A DNA stretch of 21,711 nucleotides from Candidatus Apopatosoma intestinale (GCA_003524145.1 DODZ01000038.1:595-22305), one strand, 5' to 3'. Shown: positions 1-7,359, numbered from the stretch's first letter. The notes: generated from the letters alone by a model not told the origin. Numbers and translations are program-made.

Positions 1-96
1 TTTCGTGTGATATGTTCGCTCGCGTGGTATGGTTAAGACTGCGGAGAGTGGCAAAACCGCGACTTTCGATTTATCCCTTGCCGCACTGAGGTTCGG

Positions 97-121
97 AAGG
101 AGGACGGCGCGAGTCCTCCTT
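97..121. repeat. perfect 9-bp inverted repeat
   Basis: AAGGAGGAC at 97-105 pairs perfectly with GTCCTCCTT at 113-121 around a 7-nt loop. No T-run follows on either strand, so this is not a standard terminator. It lies 11 bases from a second perfect hairpin, and together they look like a composite repeat element. Confidence 0.6.
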
Positions 122-132
122 GCTGACTTTTG

Positions 133-156
133 GTACTTTTGGTCACACAAAAGTAC
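133..156. repeat. perfect ACTTTTG/CAAAAGT hairpin
   Basis: GTACTTTTG (133-141) and CAAAAGTAC (148-156) form a 9-bp perfect stem with a 6-nt loop. A related arm (TACTTTTCTTT with AAAGAAAAGTA) lies at 21361-21404 at the other end of the window, which suggests a dispersed repeat family. Confidence 0.55.
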
Positions 157-237
157 GATAAAAGAAAAGTTGCTTTATGTTTTTTTCGTGTCAATATCGC
201 CGAGAGTCCACAAAAAACCACCATAATGCCGACAGTC

Positions 238-265
238 AAAAAAGGGGCTTTGACAGCCCCTTTTT
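238..265 (-). terminator. Rho-independent terminator of the LRR lipoprotein gene
   Basis: AGGGGCT (243-249) and AGCCCCT (255-261) form a stem with a 5-nt loop. It is flanked by A-runs on the left and T-runs on the right, so it can work in both directions. It lies 18 bases past the stop codon of the minus-strand lipoprotein gene, which it most probably serves. Confidence 0.85.
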
Positions 266-282
266 CTGCTTATTTACTTAAC

Positions 283-1053
283 TTATGAAAAATTGAATGT
301 GATATCGCCGCAGTTCTTGAAGATAGAATCAACCTGATCCTTGAAAGCCGCGGGAATAGTAACACTCTTCAGTCCTGTGCAACCCGAGAAAGCGCAGGGC
401 TCGATTTCGGTAACGCCCGCAGGAATTGTTATCGAAACAAGCGATGAGCAGTTTGCAAAGGAATATGCACCGATAGATTTGAGCGTGGAGGGCAGAGTGA
501 TATCGGAAAGCTTGGAGCATTTCCAGAAGGCATGCGCCTCGATTGTTTCAAGACCTTCGGCTATGGTAACCTTTTCGAGATTCGGGAAGTTTGTAAATAC
601 CTTCTGCGAAACGATTCTCGCGGAGGAAGGAATGATAACTTCCTTGACGCCGGAGGCATCGTTCTTTACGAGAGTTGCATAAAAGCCGACCATCGTGACA
701 GGATATTTCTTGCCGCTGTAAACATATTCTGCAGGTATATCAAGTGTAGCCTCGGCATTCTTCCATTCCTGAACGGCAACGCCTGTGATACTGCCGTTTT
801 CATCCTTGAGCAGACGGGCATAAAACTTGTATTCAAGGCTGTCTACAATATCCGTATTTTCAAATGTCATTGTGATGGGGAGAGTATTTGTCGTGCTTTC
901 TGTTGTTTCCGTTGTCTCAGTTGTCGAAGAGGTGGAAGCGCTTGTTGTTGTGGAAACGGTGCCGGGAACCTGTTCCTTTCCGCAGGAGGAAAGAACAGCC
1001 GCCGATGCACAAAGCGCACCTATAATAAGGCAGAGCGAAATTATCTTTTTCAT
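283..1053 (-). CDS. LRR_5 (BspA-like) lipoprotein
   Basis: This 256-aa protein begins with a lipoprotein signal peptide: MKK, a hydrophobic stretch (about residues 4-20) and a lipobox LSSC with the acceptor cysteine at residue 24. A Ser/Thr/Glu-rich linker follows (about 33-56), of the kind that spans a cell wall. The C-terminal half (about 130-250) carries repeats of about 23 residues of the type 'L..ItIP..v..I...AF..C', the LRR_5/BspA-like leucine-rich repeat. It is therefore probably anchored to the outer face of the membrane and presents a binding surface; LRR_5 proteins often mediate adhesion, but no ligand can be inferred. The ATG at 1053 has AAAGGA about 10 nt upstream. It stands alone, with its own promoter (1101-1129) and terminator (238-265). 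Confidence 0.85.
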   Translation of the reverse strand: MKKIISLCLIIGALCASAAVLSSCGKEQVPGTVSTTTSASTSSTTETTETTESTTNTLPITMTFENTDIVDSLEYKFYARLLKDENGSITGVAVQEWKNAEATLDIPAEYVYSGKKYPVTMVGFYATLVKNDASGVKEVIIPSSARIVSQKVFTNFPNLEKVTIAEGLETIEAHAFWKCSKLSDITLPSTLKSIGAYSFANCSSLVSITIPAGVTEIEPCAFSGCTGLKSVTIPAAFKDQVDSIFKNCGDITFNFS

Positions 1054-1100
1054 AGTGAATTATCCTTTCGAATAAAAATGTTTAACTTTACATATCATAA

Positions 1101-1129
1101 ACTATACCATAAATTTTGCGATTTGTCAA
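1101..1129 (-). promoter_or_regulatory. sigma-A promoter of the LRR lipoprotein
   Basis: On the minus strand TTGACA (complement of 1124-1129) is followed after 17 bp by TATAGT (complement of 1101-1106). It lies about 48 bases upstream of the start codon at 1053. The -35 is a perfect match and the -10 matches five of six. Confidence 0.8.
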
Positions 1130-1204
1130 TCACCTTACGAAAATTGCAAAAAAGTTTGAATTTTGTTCAAATTCCGTTTATCGGCAGAAAAGGAGAAAAC
1201 AGTC

Positions 1205-2302
1205 ATGGCTTTTCGTGAAAAAGCGGGGAAATTCGGGATGTATCTTCTCTGTGCGGCAGGCGGCGCGGCGGCACTTTTCCTTCTTTTGCGCTATCTTCTT
1301 CCCGCATTCGCGCCGTTTATTTTTTCGTTTATCCTTGCGCTTATCTTGCAGAAACCCGTGAATTTTCTCGAGAAAAAATGCCGCGTGCCGCGTGCGCTTT
1401 CTTCCGCACTGCTCATGCTTCTCCTGCTCGGACTGCTCTGCCGTGGGATAGCGGCGCTACTCGCCGTGCTTATCCGCGAGAGCGCGGATTTTATCTCGGA
1501 GCTGACCTCGGGAGATGCCGATTATCTTGCGGAAATCTCTGCGCTGGCAGATAAAATAGGCGGTGCTGTCGACCGCATAATAAGAGATATTTTCCCCGCC
1601 GCGGAGGGCGTTGATACCGCCGGCATGATGCGCTCGCTCTTTCTCTCGGCACTCTCAGCCGCCGCGACAACCGTCTCGCGCTGGGTGGCTCATACCGTTT
1701 CAGCCATGCCGCGCGCGCTCGTGTTTTTTATCGTTCTTGTATTCTCCGGTATATATTTTTGCGCCGATTATCCGAAAATACGCGCTTTTGTCGCAGGCAA
1801 GCTCTCGGGCAGGCTGAAAAAATATTCCCTGCACATACGAAAAGAGGGAATTGTCGCGGCGGCAGGCTATGCGAAATCGTATTTTGTCATATTTCTGCTC
1901 ACCTTTGCTGAGCTGCTCCTCGGATTTGTTATTATCAGGCAGAAATATGCACCGATGCTCGCTTTTGTCATAGCGACAGTCGATATTCTGCCCGTGCTCG
2001 GCGTCGGAACGGTGCTCCTGCCGTGGACGGCGGGGCTTCTGCTCGCGGGAAACGGCAAAAAGGCACTGGAGATAGCCGCAATCTATCTCGTGATAACGGT
2101 AGTCCGTCAGATAGCCGAGCCGAGAATAGTCGGCTCCGTGACGGGACTTCACCCCGTGCTCACACTGATGTGTATGTATTCGGGGCTCAGGCTTGCCGGC
2201 GCTGCGGGCATGATTGTCTTTCCGATAGCTGCGGCACTGGCGCTGAAGCTATCGCAGGCATTTTCACACGATGGTGGGGCAAAAAACGGAGAGCCGGCAT
2301 GA
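1205..2302 (+). CDS. YtvI-like AI-2E family transporter
   Basis: A 365-aa polytopic membrane protein. Hydrophobic segments are spread along its length: two near the N-terminus (about residues 12-45), one near 60-85, and a dense group in the C-terminal 180 residues. This is the layout of the AI-2E transporter/UPF0118 superfamily; length and composition fit the sporulation membrane protein YtvI. I chose the ATG at 1205 because AGGAG (1191-1195) sits at good spacing; a TTG 42 bases upstream in frame has no ribosome binding site. The gene overlaps the following M50 protease by 4 nt (ATGA). That pairing with a SpoIVFB-like protease supports, but does not prove, a sporulation role. Other AI-2E members export small molecules or ions, so the transported substrate is unknown. 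Confidence 0.75.
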   Translation: MAFREKAGKFGMYLLCAAGGAAALFLLLRYLLPAFAPFIFSFILALILQKPVNFLEKKCRVPRALSSALLMLLLLGLLCRGIAALLAVLIRESADFISELTSGDADYLAEISALADKIGGAVDRIIRDIFPAAEGVDTAGMMRSLFLSALSAAATTVSRWVAHTVSAMPRALVFFIVLVFSGIYFCADYPKIRAFVAGKLSGRLKKYSLHIRKEGIVAAAGYAKSYFVIFLLTFAELLLGFVIIRQKYAPMLAFVIATVDILPVLGVGTVLLPWTAGLLLAGNGKKALEIAAIYLVITVVRQIAEPRIVGSVTGLHPVLTLMCMYSGLRLAGAAGMIVFPIAAALALKLSQAFSHDGGAKNGEPA

Positions 2303-2904
2303 AAAAAACACGCGCCCCGATAAAATTCCGTCTGCATCCTTTTGCGTTCTTCGGTTTTGCCGTATCGCTTGCCGCCATGCCGACATCCTGCTTTGTCGCC
2401 CTTGCCGTTTCCGCCGTGCTTCATGAATGCGGACATCTCACGGCGGCGGCACTGCTCGGCAGAGCCCCGCGGGAAATAACCGTGCTCCCGATAGGCATTT
2501 CCATCGACTACGGCGCGGCAGGCTCATATCGCGATATCTGCCTCGCGGCACTCGCGGGACCTTTTCTCAACCTGCTTACGGCGGCAATGGCATGCGTGCT
2601 TCCGCTCTCCTCGGATTTTGCCGCATATGCCGTGGCTTTTTCGCTTTCGCTTGCCGCCATGAACCTTATTCCGCTTTCGTTTTTCGACGGCGGCTCGGCG
2701 CTCGGTGCCGTGCTTGCCATGCGCTTCGGCATAGCGGCGGCGGACAATACGGCGCGCGTGCTCGATGCCGTTATCCTCGGCTTTTTCTTTCTTATCGCCG
2801 TCTACATATTTTTTTACAGCTCGGAAAATGCCTCTCTTCTGATACTTTTCGCTTATCTTTTCGCCGTTATAATAATGAAGCGTGACGGCTCTCTCACGCG
2901 ATAA
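2299..2904 (+). CDS. M50 site-2 protease, SpoIVFB-like
   Basis: A 201-aa integral membrane metalloprotease. The zinc-binding HExxH motif is HECGH at residues 42-46, in a hydrophobic segment. The second M50 motif, of the NxxPxxxxDG type, is N122-L-I-P ... D130-G131 and supplies the third metal ligand. An AGP motif (about 86-88) is also typical. At about 200 aa, without a PDZ or CBS domain, it resembles the short SpoIVFB-type proteases that cleave pro-sigma-K during sporulation; its actual substrate cannot be read from the sequence. The ATG at 2299 overlaps the YtvI-like stop codon (ATGA), so the two are translationally coupled. The protein ends in a short basic tail after the last membrane segment. 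Confidence 0.8.
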   Translation: MKKTRAPIKFRLHPFAFFGFAVSLAAMPTSCFVALAVSAVLHECGHLTAAALLGRAPREITVLPIGISIDYGAAGSYRDICLAALAGPFLNLLTAAMACVLPLSSDFAAYAVAFSLSLAAMNLIPLSFFDGGSALGAVLAMRFGIAAADNTARVLDAVILGFFFLIAVYIFFYSSENASLLILFAYLFAVIIMKRDGSLTR

Positions 2905-2950
2905 ATTTACGGAAAAGATAAAAAAGAGTGTAGATTTTTTAATGTTTTTG

Positions 2951-2959
2951 TGTTATACT
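2951..2959 (+). promoter_or_regulatory. extended -10 promoter of the PPIase gene
   Basis: TGTTATACT contains a TGn extension directly before TATACT (2954-2959). No good -35 is seen at 16-18 bp. It is 34 bases upstream of the cyclophilin start and would allow transcription separate from the protease gene. Confidence 0.5.
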
Positions 2960-2992
2960 GAAAAAAATATCCGCGAGAGGAAGTTGATTTTA

Positions 2993-3475
2993 ATGAAAAA
3001 GGTTACTATAGAAATGGAAAACGGCGGCGTGATGACGCTCGAGCTCTATGAGGATAAAGCGCCTGTCACGACGGAAAATTTCATAAAGCTGGCAAAGGAA
3101 GGCTTTTATGACGGGCTTATCTTTCATCGCGTCATCAAGGGCTTTATGATTCAGGGCGGCGATCCGACAGGCACAGGCATGGGCGGTCCCGGATATCAGA
3201 TAAAGGGTGAATTTGCTTCAAACGGCGTGAAAAACGACCTGCGCCATACGCGCGGCGTTATCTCCATGGCACGCTCAATGATGCCCGATTCCGCAGGCTC
3301 GCAGTTTTTCATCATGCATAAGGATGCGCCGCATCTCGACGGGCAGTATGCCGCTTTCGGCAAGATGACAGACGGTTTTGATGTGCTTGACGCGATAGCA
3401 ACCGTCGCAACAGACAGAAGCGACCGCCCGAGAGAAGAGCAGAAGATAAAGCATATCACTGTGGTGGAGGAATAA
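2993..3475 (+). CDS. cyclophilin-type peptidyl-prolyl isomerase
   Basis: A 160-aa single-domain cyclophilin, which catalyses cis-trans isomerisation of prolyl bonds. The active-site signature FHRVIKGFMIQGGDP is present, with the catalytic Arg at residue 46, Phe51 and Gln54. The later SQFFI and APHLDGQYAAFG motifs are also intact; His replaces the Trp of human cyclophilin A, as is usual in bacterial enzymes. There is no signal peptide, so it acts in the cytoplasm. The ATG at 2993 has GAGAGGAAG (2975-2983) upstream; an in-frame upstream extension overlapping the protease gene lacks cyclophilin similarity and was excluded. The DUF896 gene follows 2 bases after the stop, so they form a two-gene unit. 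Confidence 0.92.
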   Translation: MKKVTIEMENGGVMTLELYEDKAPVTTENFIKLAKEGFYDGLIFHRVIKGFMIQGGDPTGTGMGGPGYQIKGEFASNGVKNDLRHTRGVISMARSMMPDSAGSQFFIMHKDAPHLDGQYAAFGKMTDGFDVLDAIATVATDRSDRPREEQKIKHITVVEE

Positions 3476-3477
3476 AC

Positions 3478-3678
3478 ATGAGCGAGAGAACAGACAGGAT
3501 AAATGAGCTTGCGAGAAAGCAGAAAACCGTAGGGCTTACCCCCGAGGAGGAAGCCGAGCAGAAAAAACTCCGCGAGGAATTTCGTGCCGCTTTCCGCGCA
3601 AATTTTCAGAAGCAACTCGATAATACTTATATCGAAACGCCCGACGGCGAAAAGCGCAAACTCAAAAAAGAAGAATAA
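3478..3678 (+). CDS. DUF896 family protein (YnzC-like)
   Basis: A 66-aa, highly charged, mostly helical protein. The pattern 'RINELARKQKT.GLTPEE..EQ..LR.E' and the later 'NTYIETPDG' are hallmarks of the DUF896/UPF0291 family (B. subtilis YnzC), a small cytoplasmic helical-hairpin protein of unsettled function in Firmicutes. GGAGG at 3466-3470, inside the end of the cyclophilin gene, is 7 nt from the ATG, so the two are probably translated from one mRNA. A terminator follows 9 bases after the stop. Confidence 0.9.
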   Translation: MSERTDRINELARKQKTVGLTPEEEAEQKKLREEFRAAFRANFQKQLDNTYIETPDGEKRKLKKEE

Positions 3679-3687
3679 AAATCATGA

Positions 3688-3720
3688 GAAAACGACCGCA
3701 TTCCGGTCGTTTTCTCTTTT
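3688..3720 (+). terminator. Rho-independent terminator of the PPIase-DUF896 unit
   Basis: GAAAACGACCG (3688-3698) and CGGTCGTTTTC (3704-3714) form an 11-bp perfect stem with loop CATTC, followed by TCTTTT. It closes the PPIase-DUF896 unit. Confidence 0.9.
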
Positions 3721-3784
3721 GTGCGCCGGAATTGCGATTTTGCACCCATAAGCAGAATTTTCGCCCGCAATATACTTCTTTTTC

Positions 3785-3821
3785 TTCTCCCATGCTTTTG
3801 TATAAAGAAAAGCGGGGAGAA
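3785..3821. repeat. two-tier imperfect hairpin
   Basis: Outer arms TTCTCCC (3785-3791) and GGGAGAA (3815-3821) enclose inner arms GCTTTT (3794-3799) and AAAAGC (3808-3813). No gene is seen in this stretch. It is the first of two structured segments in the 200-base gap upstream of the glucokinase promoter. Confidence 0.45.
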
Positions 3822-3854
3822 AAATCCGTTATCGCAAAGCGTGGGCGTCAGAGC

Positions 3855-3901
3855 TTTTGCAAAGTGCAGTTGGCAGAGCATTCCCTCTGCCCTTTGCAAA
3901 A
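3855..3901. repeat. bulged 17-bp intergenic hairpin
   Basis: TTTTGCAAAG (3855-3864) pairs with CTTTGCAAAA (3892-3901) and GGCAGAG (3872-3878) with CTCTGCC (3885-3891), leaving a 7-nt bulge on the left arm and a 6-nt loop. No T-run follows on the plus strand. It ends 15 bases before the -35 box of the glucokinase promoter, so it could be a repeat element or a site affecting transcription. Confidence 0.6.
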
Positions 3902-3916
3902 AATGCGCAAAACCGC

Positions 3917-3945
3917 TTGACATGAGACGAATTTGATTGTATAAT
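3917..3945 (+). promoter_or_regulatory. perfect consensus sigma-A promoter of ROK glucokinase
   Basis: TTGACA (3917-3922), a 17-bp spacer and TATAAT (3940-3945) form an exact consensus promoter. The ATG lies 52 bases past the -10, with AGGGGG (3985-3990) as ribosome binding site. This suggests strong constitutive transcription of the kinase-phosphatase pair. Confidence 0.92.
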
Positions 3946-3997
3946 CAAAAATGAAAACGGCAAGTACAAAAAAGCGTCGTTTCAAGGGGGATTTCTT

Positions 3998-4975
3998 ATG
4001 AAATATACGCTCGGCATAGACCTCGGCGGTACAAATATCGCAGCGGGTATAGTTGACGAAAATTATAATATTCTGATAAAAGGCTCGCGCCCGACGCTGG
4101 CAAAGCGCCCGCCCGAGGAAATAGCCGCCGATATGGCGGAGCATTGCAAGGACCTCTGCGTCAAGCTCGGTATTTCGCTTTCCGACATATCGTGTGTCGG
4201 CATTGCCATTCCCGGTACGGTCAATTGCTCGACAGGCATAGTGGAATATGCAAACAACATCCGCTTCCGCAATTTCCCGATGAGAGAAATCTTTTCGCGC
4301 TTTTCGGGTATTCCGGAGAAAAAGATAGCCATCGGCAATGATGCAAATGTAGCCGCGCTCGGCGAAGCCGTCGGCGGTGCCGCAAAGGGTACTTCTTCCT
4401 CCGTTATGATAACGCTCGGAACAGGTGTCGGCGGAGGCGTTATAATCGACGGCAAGGTGCTCACGGGCTGTGCCTTCGGCGGAGCAGAGCTGGGTCACAC
4501 GGTCATGGTGATGGACGGCAGACAGTGCTCCTGCGGCAGAAAAGGCTGCGTCGAGGCATACTGCTCGGCGACGGCGCTTGTCAATATTACAAAGGAAAAA
4601 ATGGAGGCTTGTCATGACAGCCTCATGTGGAATCTCTGCAACGGAAATATAGAAAATGCAGGCGGCAGAACCTCTTTTGACGCAATGCGTGCCGGCGACA
4701 AAGCGGGAACCGAGGTAGTGGATGAATACACCTCGTATCTCGCCTGCGCCATCGCAAACTTCATCAATATTTTTCAGCCGGAGGTATTTCTTATAGGCGG
4801 CGGCATCTCAAACGAGAGAGATTATCTCATGAAGCCCGTCATAGAAAAAACGAAAAAAGAGGTTTATTCCGCGACGCATACTCTCGTCACCGATCTCCGC
4901 ATAGCGGCACTCGGGAATGATGCGGCTATAGTCGGTGCCGCGGCTCTCGCGGAAGCAGAAATAAAAACAAAATGA
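3998..4975 (+). CDS. ROK family glucokinase
   Basis: A 325-aa cytoplasmic sugar kinase of the ROK family, most likely phosphorylating glucose with ATP to glucose-6-phosphate. The N-terminal phosphate loop is DLGGTN (residues 8-13). The catalytic Asp is in GNDANVAALGE (about D115). The zinc site has GGAELGH (His167) followed by CSCGRKGC, the ROK signature CxCGxxGC (C177, C179, C184). A second ATP-site glycine motif LGTGVGGG is at about 140-147. There is no N-terminal helix-turn-helix, so it is an enzyme and not a ROK repressor. Family length is about 310-325 aa. The stop overlaps the PAP2 gene (ATGA). Other hexoses or N-acetylhexosamines cannot be excluded as substrates. Confidence 0.9.
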   Translation: MKYTLGIDLGGTNIAAGIVDENYNILIKGSRPTLAKRPPEEIAADMAEHCKDLCVKLGISLSDISCVGIAIPGTVNCSTGIVEYANNIRFRNFPMREIFSRFSGIPEKKIAIGNDANVAALGEAVGGAAKGTSSSVMITLGTGVGGGVIIDGKVLTGCAFGGAELGHTVMVMDGRQCSCGRKGCVEAYCSATALVNITKEKMEACHDSLMWNLCNGNIENAGGRTSFDAMRAGDKAGTEVVDEYTSYLACAIANFINIFQPEVFLIGGGISNERDYLMKPVIEKTKKEVYSATHTLVTDLRIAALGNDAAIVGAAALAEAEIKTK

Positions 4976-5838
4976 AAAAGCTTCTGAAAAGCAGATTTTT
5001 CCCGCTTTGCGCGACGGGTATCTTTTCCGTAATACTTATGTGCATCGCAACGGTATATGACCTTGATATTTCCGTGGCGGCAGTAGGTGCAAGAGAAAAT
5101 TCGACGGTACTCCGCATAGTAAGCTATGCGTTGCAGGTTATCGGAGAATGGCCGGGGCCGGTTTTCGGTTCGTTTGCCGCGGCGATAATCGTGCGGTCTC
5201 TCTCGGCAAGGACAGAGAAGCACCGTGCGCTCGCGTGGTGGCTTTCGGGTTTTGCTCTCGAATACATACTCATGCTTTATTGCGTCCGTGCGACGCTGAA
5301 GCCTTTTGAAGAATACCGCGCGGCATTTCTGATATCATGCATCATGATACCCTCTTCGCTTGCGCTTATCATAACGCGTCTGACAGAGATAATCCCCGAA
5401 AAAACTCTCGCGGAGCTTTTTGTTCCCGCACTCGTGACATTTTTTGCCGCGCTTGCCGTGCTTATTACGGTGCAGTTTATGAAAATGCTCTGGGGCAGAA
5501 TCCGCTTCCGCGATTTCGGAGAAGATATATCGCGCTTTGTGCCGTGGTATAAGATTGATTTCTTCTCGGGCTATAATTCGTTTCCATCGGGACATACGGC
5601 AAATATGGCTATAATTTTCGCTTTTCCGCTATGGCTTGCGGCGACAGGCAAAAGCAGAAAAACTGTTGTTATTTCATATGTTGTGATAGGAATATGCACT
5701 GCCGCGATGGCAATAAGCCGTATTTTTATCGGTGCGCATTTTCTCTCGGATATAACGGTGGGATTTTATATTTCCTTTGCCGCGACGGAAGCCGTGCGGC
5801 TTATTCTCAAAAAAGTTTATGCAAAAAAAGCCGAATGA
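4972..5838 (+). CDS. PAP2 superfamily membrane phosphatase
   Basis: A 288-aa membrane protein with about six hydrophobic segments. It carries the three PAP2 phosphatase motifs: K171xxxxxxR178 (KMLWGRIR), PSGH at 205-208, and SRxxxxxHxxxD at 249-260 with His256 and Asp260. Such enzymes remove phosphate from lipids such as phosphatidic acid or undecaprenyl pyrophosphate at the membrane surface. Substrate cannot be decided here; recycling of the cell-wall carrier lipid is a common role. The start overlaps the glucokinase stop, implying translational coupling, although no metabolic link between the two is obvious. A terminator follows at 5901. Confidence 0.88.
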   Translation: MKKLLKSRFFPLCATGIFSVILMCIATVYDLDISVAAVGARENSTVLRIVSYALQVIGEWPGPVFGSFAAAIIVRSLSARTEKHRALAWWLSGFALEYILMLYCVRATLKPFEEYRAAFLISCIMIPSSLALIITRLTEIIPEKTLAELFVPALVTFFAALAVLITVQFMKMLWGRIRFRDFGEDISRFVPWYKIDFFSGYNSFPSGHTANMAIIFAFPLWLAATGKSRKTVVISYVVIGICTAAMAISRIFIGAHFLSDITVGFYISFAATEAVRLILKKVYAKKAE

Positions 5839-5900
5839 CTTCGGTCTGATTACCTGCAAACGGTTCGGGACAAAAGCTCGGAATCCTTTCTCGGCAATCG

Positions 5901-5929
5901 AAAGGAGCGGAAAAATCCGCTCCTTTTTT
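5901..5929 (+). terminator. Rho-independent terminator after PAP2
   Basis: AAAGGAGCGGA (5901-5911) and TCCGCTCCTTT (5916-5926) form an 11-bp stem with an AAAA loop, ending in six T. It lies between convergent genes and could serve both strands, but the better T-run is on the plus side. Confidence 0.9.
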
Positions 5930-5962
5930 CGTTGATATCGCACAGATGAACAGTGAAAAGCA

Positions 5963-7228
5963 TCATTCGGATTTGTCCCAGTAGGGATAATCAGTAAATA
6001 CAAATCTTCCCTCTGCATTTTTGCCAACCGGCAAGCCGACATAAACAGCATCCTCCGCAGACGGCATTTTTACAGCCATCACAACGGTAAATTTTCCGTT
6101 GCCTTCGTCCGATATGCTGTCAACATAGCTGTTGCGGGAGACCTCTCCCTTGCTTTTCTTGCACAGAACGTATACATTGCCTTTGTATTCGACAAGATTT
6201 TTTTCCGCAACGGCGCATTTCAGCGTCCTGTCGGTAAATTCCTCCGAAAAAACCTTCAGAAATTTGCGGCGCACCTCGTCGATTGTGCCCGTATAGGTGT
6301 ATGACGGAAACATCTGTATGTATTGCCGGCGCTTCAGCATTATGGGCTTTGAGCCGCCGGGATAGTCGCCCGCAAAGTTCAGAGAGAGCCAGAGACTCCG
6401 AGCCGTGTCCGCAAGCGTCATTGCTTCGGACATATACAGAACCGTTCCGTCCTCCGCACAGAACTTATATCCGTTTACGCCTCTTATGCTTTTGATTATG
6501 GCGGACTTGTCGTCATTATAGCTTTCCATGAGTGCAAGCGCGTCTCCGGAAGCCCCTCTTGCATACGACGCGATTGAATCGTGATCTCGTGCGGTGATAA
6601 ATCTGACGTCATCCTCCGAAACAAGTCGTCCGACCTCTTCCCTTCCTCTGTACGACGGCGAAGAATAGCCGCAGCTGTCATTATCGATTATAAAAAATGT
6701 AAGCTCGCCGCCGTCGCGGTCGACGGAAAACGTCACGCAGCCTTCCGAAAAGCCCGCCGTCACCCTGCCTACCCAACTTTCCGGCAGGGTGACGGCATAC
6801 GTTCCTTCCGTAAATTCGGTATCGCTTATTTTTTCCGATGTTATCAGTCGGCGGAGAGCTTTTGCAAATTCGTGATAGTTTTTCGGGAAATTATTTGTTC
6901 CGAAGGCACTGATTTTCGTTCCGTCGGCTAAAACCGCTTCAAAGCTCATAGAGCTTCCGTCAAGAACGCCGGAAGGATTTGAGCCACGAAACCCTGCCCA
7001 CTTTTGGATTTGGCAGGCTTCAAAAAGGTCGTTCAGCCTGCAAAGCATGTCCTCTCCTCTGTCGATTTTGCGTATGACATTGCGGCTTTCAGTACAGCCG
7101 TCTCTGTCCCACGAATTTGTGCCGATGTAATATTCCAGATGAATTCCGTCTGCCGTTCTGTGACCCTTGTATGTGTGCGTCTGTGCAGACATACCGCTTT
7201 CACACAAATTAAAGCTTATGATTTCCAT
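5963..7228 (-). CDS. uncharacterised three-part protein with possible IseA-like C-terminus
   Basis: A 421-aa protein that I cannot name with certainty. Part 1 (about 1-135), with 'KWAGFRGSNPSGVLDG' and 'FEAVLADGTKISAFG', resembles a module that recurs in hypothetical proteins of gut Clostridia. Part 2 (about 138-230), beginning 'GTYAVTLPESWVGRV', is beta-rich like small domains found in Firmicutes lipoproteins. Part 3 (about 320-421), with 'VRRKFLKVFSEEFT' and 'YKGNVYVLCKKSKGEV', resembles IseA-type inhibitors of DL-endopeptidases; this is a weak, memory-based match. There is no signal peptide or membrane segment, so it appears cytoplasmic although parts 2 and 3 are usually extracellular. ATG at 7228 was chosen because AAGGTGG lies 7 nt upstream; an in-frame upstream extension of 15 codons has none. 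Confidence 0.7.
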   Translation of the reverse strand: MEIISFNLCESGMSAQTHTYKGHRTADGIHLEYYIGTNSWDRDGCTESRNVIRKIDRGEDMLCRLNDLFEACQIQKWAGFRGSNPSGVLDGSSMSFEAVLADGTKISAFGTNNFPKNYHEFAKALRRLITSEKISDTEFTEGTYAVTLPESWVGRVTAGFSEGCVTFSVDRDGGELTFFIIDNDSCGYSSPSYRGREEVGRLVSEDDVRFITARDHDSIASYARGASGDALALMESYNDDKSAIIKSIRGVNGYKFCAEDGTVLYMSEAMTLADTARSLWLSLNFAGDYPGGSKPIMLKRRQYIQMFPSYTYTGTIDEVRRKFLKVFSEEFTDRTLKCAVAEKNLVEYKGNVYVLCKKSKGEVSRNSYVDSISDEGNGKFTVVMAVKMPSAEDAVYVGLPVGKNAEGRFVFTDYPYWDKSE

Positions 7229-7316
7229 AGGATTGCCACCTTTTTGTAAGTGATGGAAAATATCGCAAAACACTTTTTCTTTTTTTAGAAAAGCGCCGGA
7301 AGCGCTCCTTTTCTCT

Positions 7317-7347
7317 TCGTAAAAAGGCTTGCCGCAGCAAGCCTTTT
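7317..7347 (-). terminator. Rho-independent terminator of the accessory cluster
   Basis: AAAAGGCTTGC (7322-7332) and GCAAGCCTTTT (7337-7347) form an 11-bp perfect stem with a 4-nt loop. On the minus strand it is followed by a run of five T. It closes the unit ending with the gene at 7360. Confidence 0.88.
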
Positions 7348-7359
7348 GCGTGTATACGG

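Larger units (their letters stand above)
1..282. other. gene-free left flank with hairpins
   Basis: No convincing gene is seen here; the short open frames have no ribosome binding site or recognisable product. Two perfect inverted repeats stand out: AAGGAGGAC/GTCCTCCTT (97-105 with 113-121, 7-nt loop) and GTACTTTTG/CAAAAGTAC (133-141 with 148-156, 6-nt loop). The ACTTTT core recurs in the hairpin at 21361-21404, which suggests a dispersed non-coding repeat. A transcription terminator closes the region at 238-265. Confidence 0.6.

Noticed and set aside
33..239. 68-aa open frame on the minus strand at the left edge
   Set aside because: It is made of the repeat-like hairpin DNA and has no ribosome binding site; similar frames in repeats are often wrongly annotated as proteins.
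532..1218. 228-aa open frame on the plus strand
   Set aside because: It is antisense to the LRR lipoprotein and runs over its promoter and the start of the YtvI-like gene.
3848..4615. 255-aa open frame on the minus strand
   Set aside because: It is antisense to the ROK glucokinase and crosses its promoter and hairpin.
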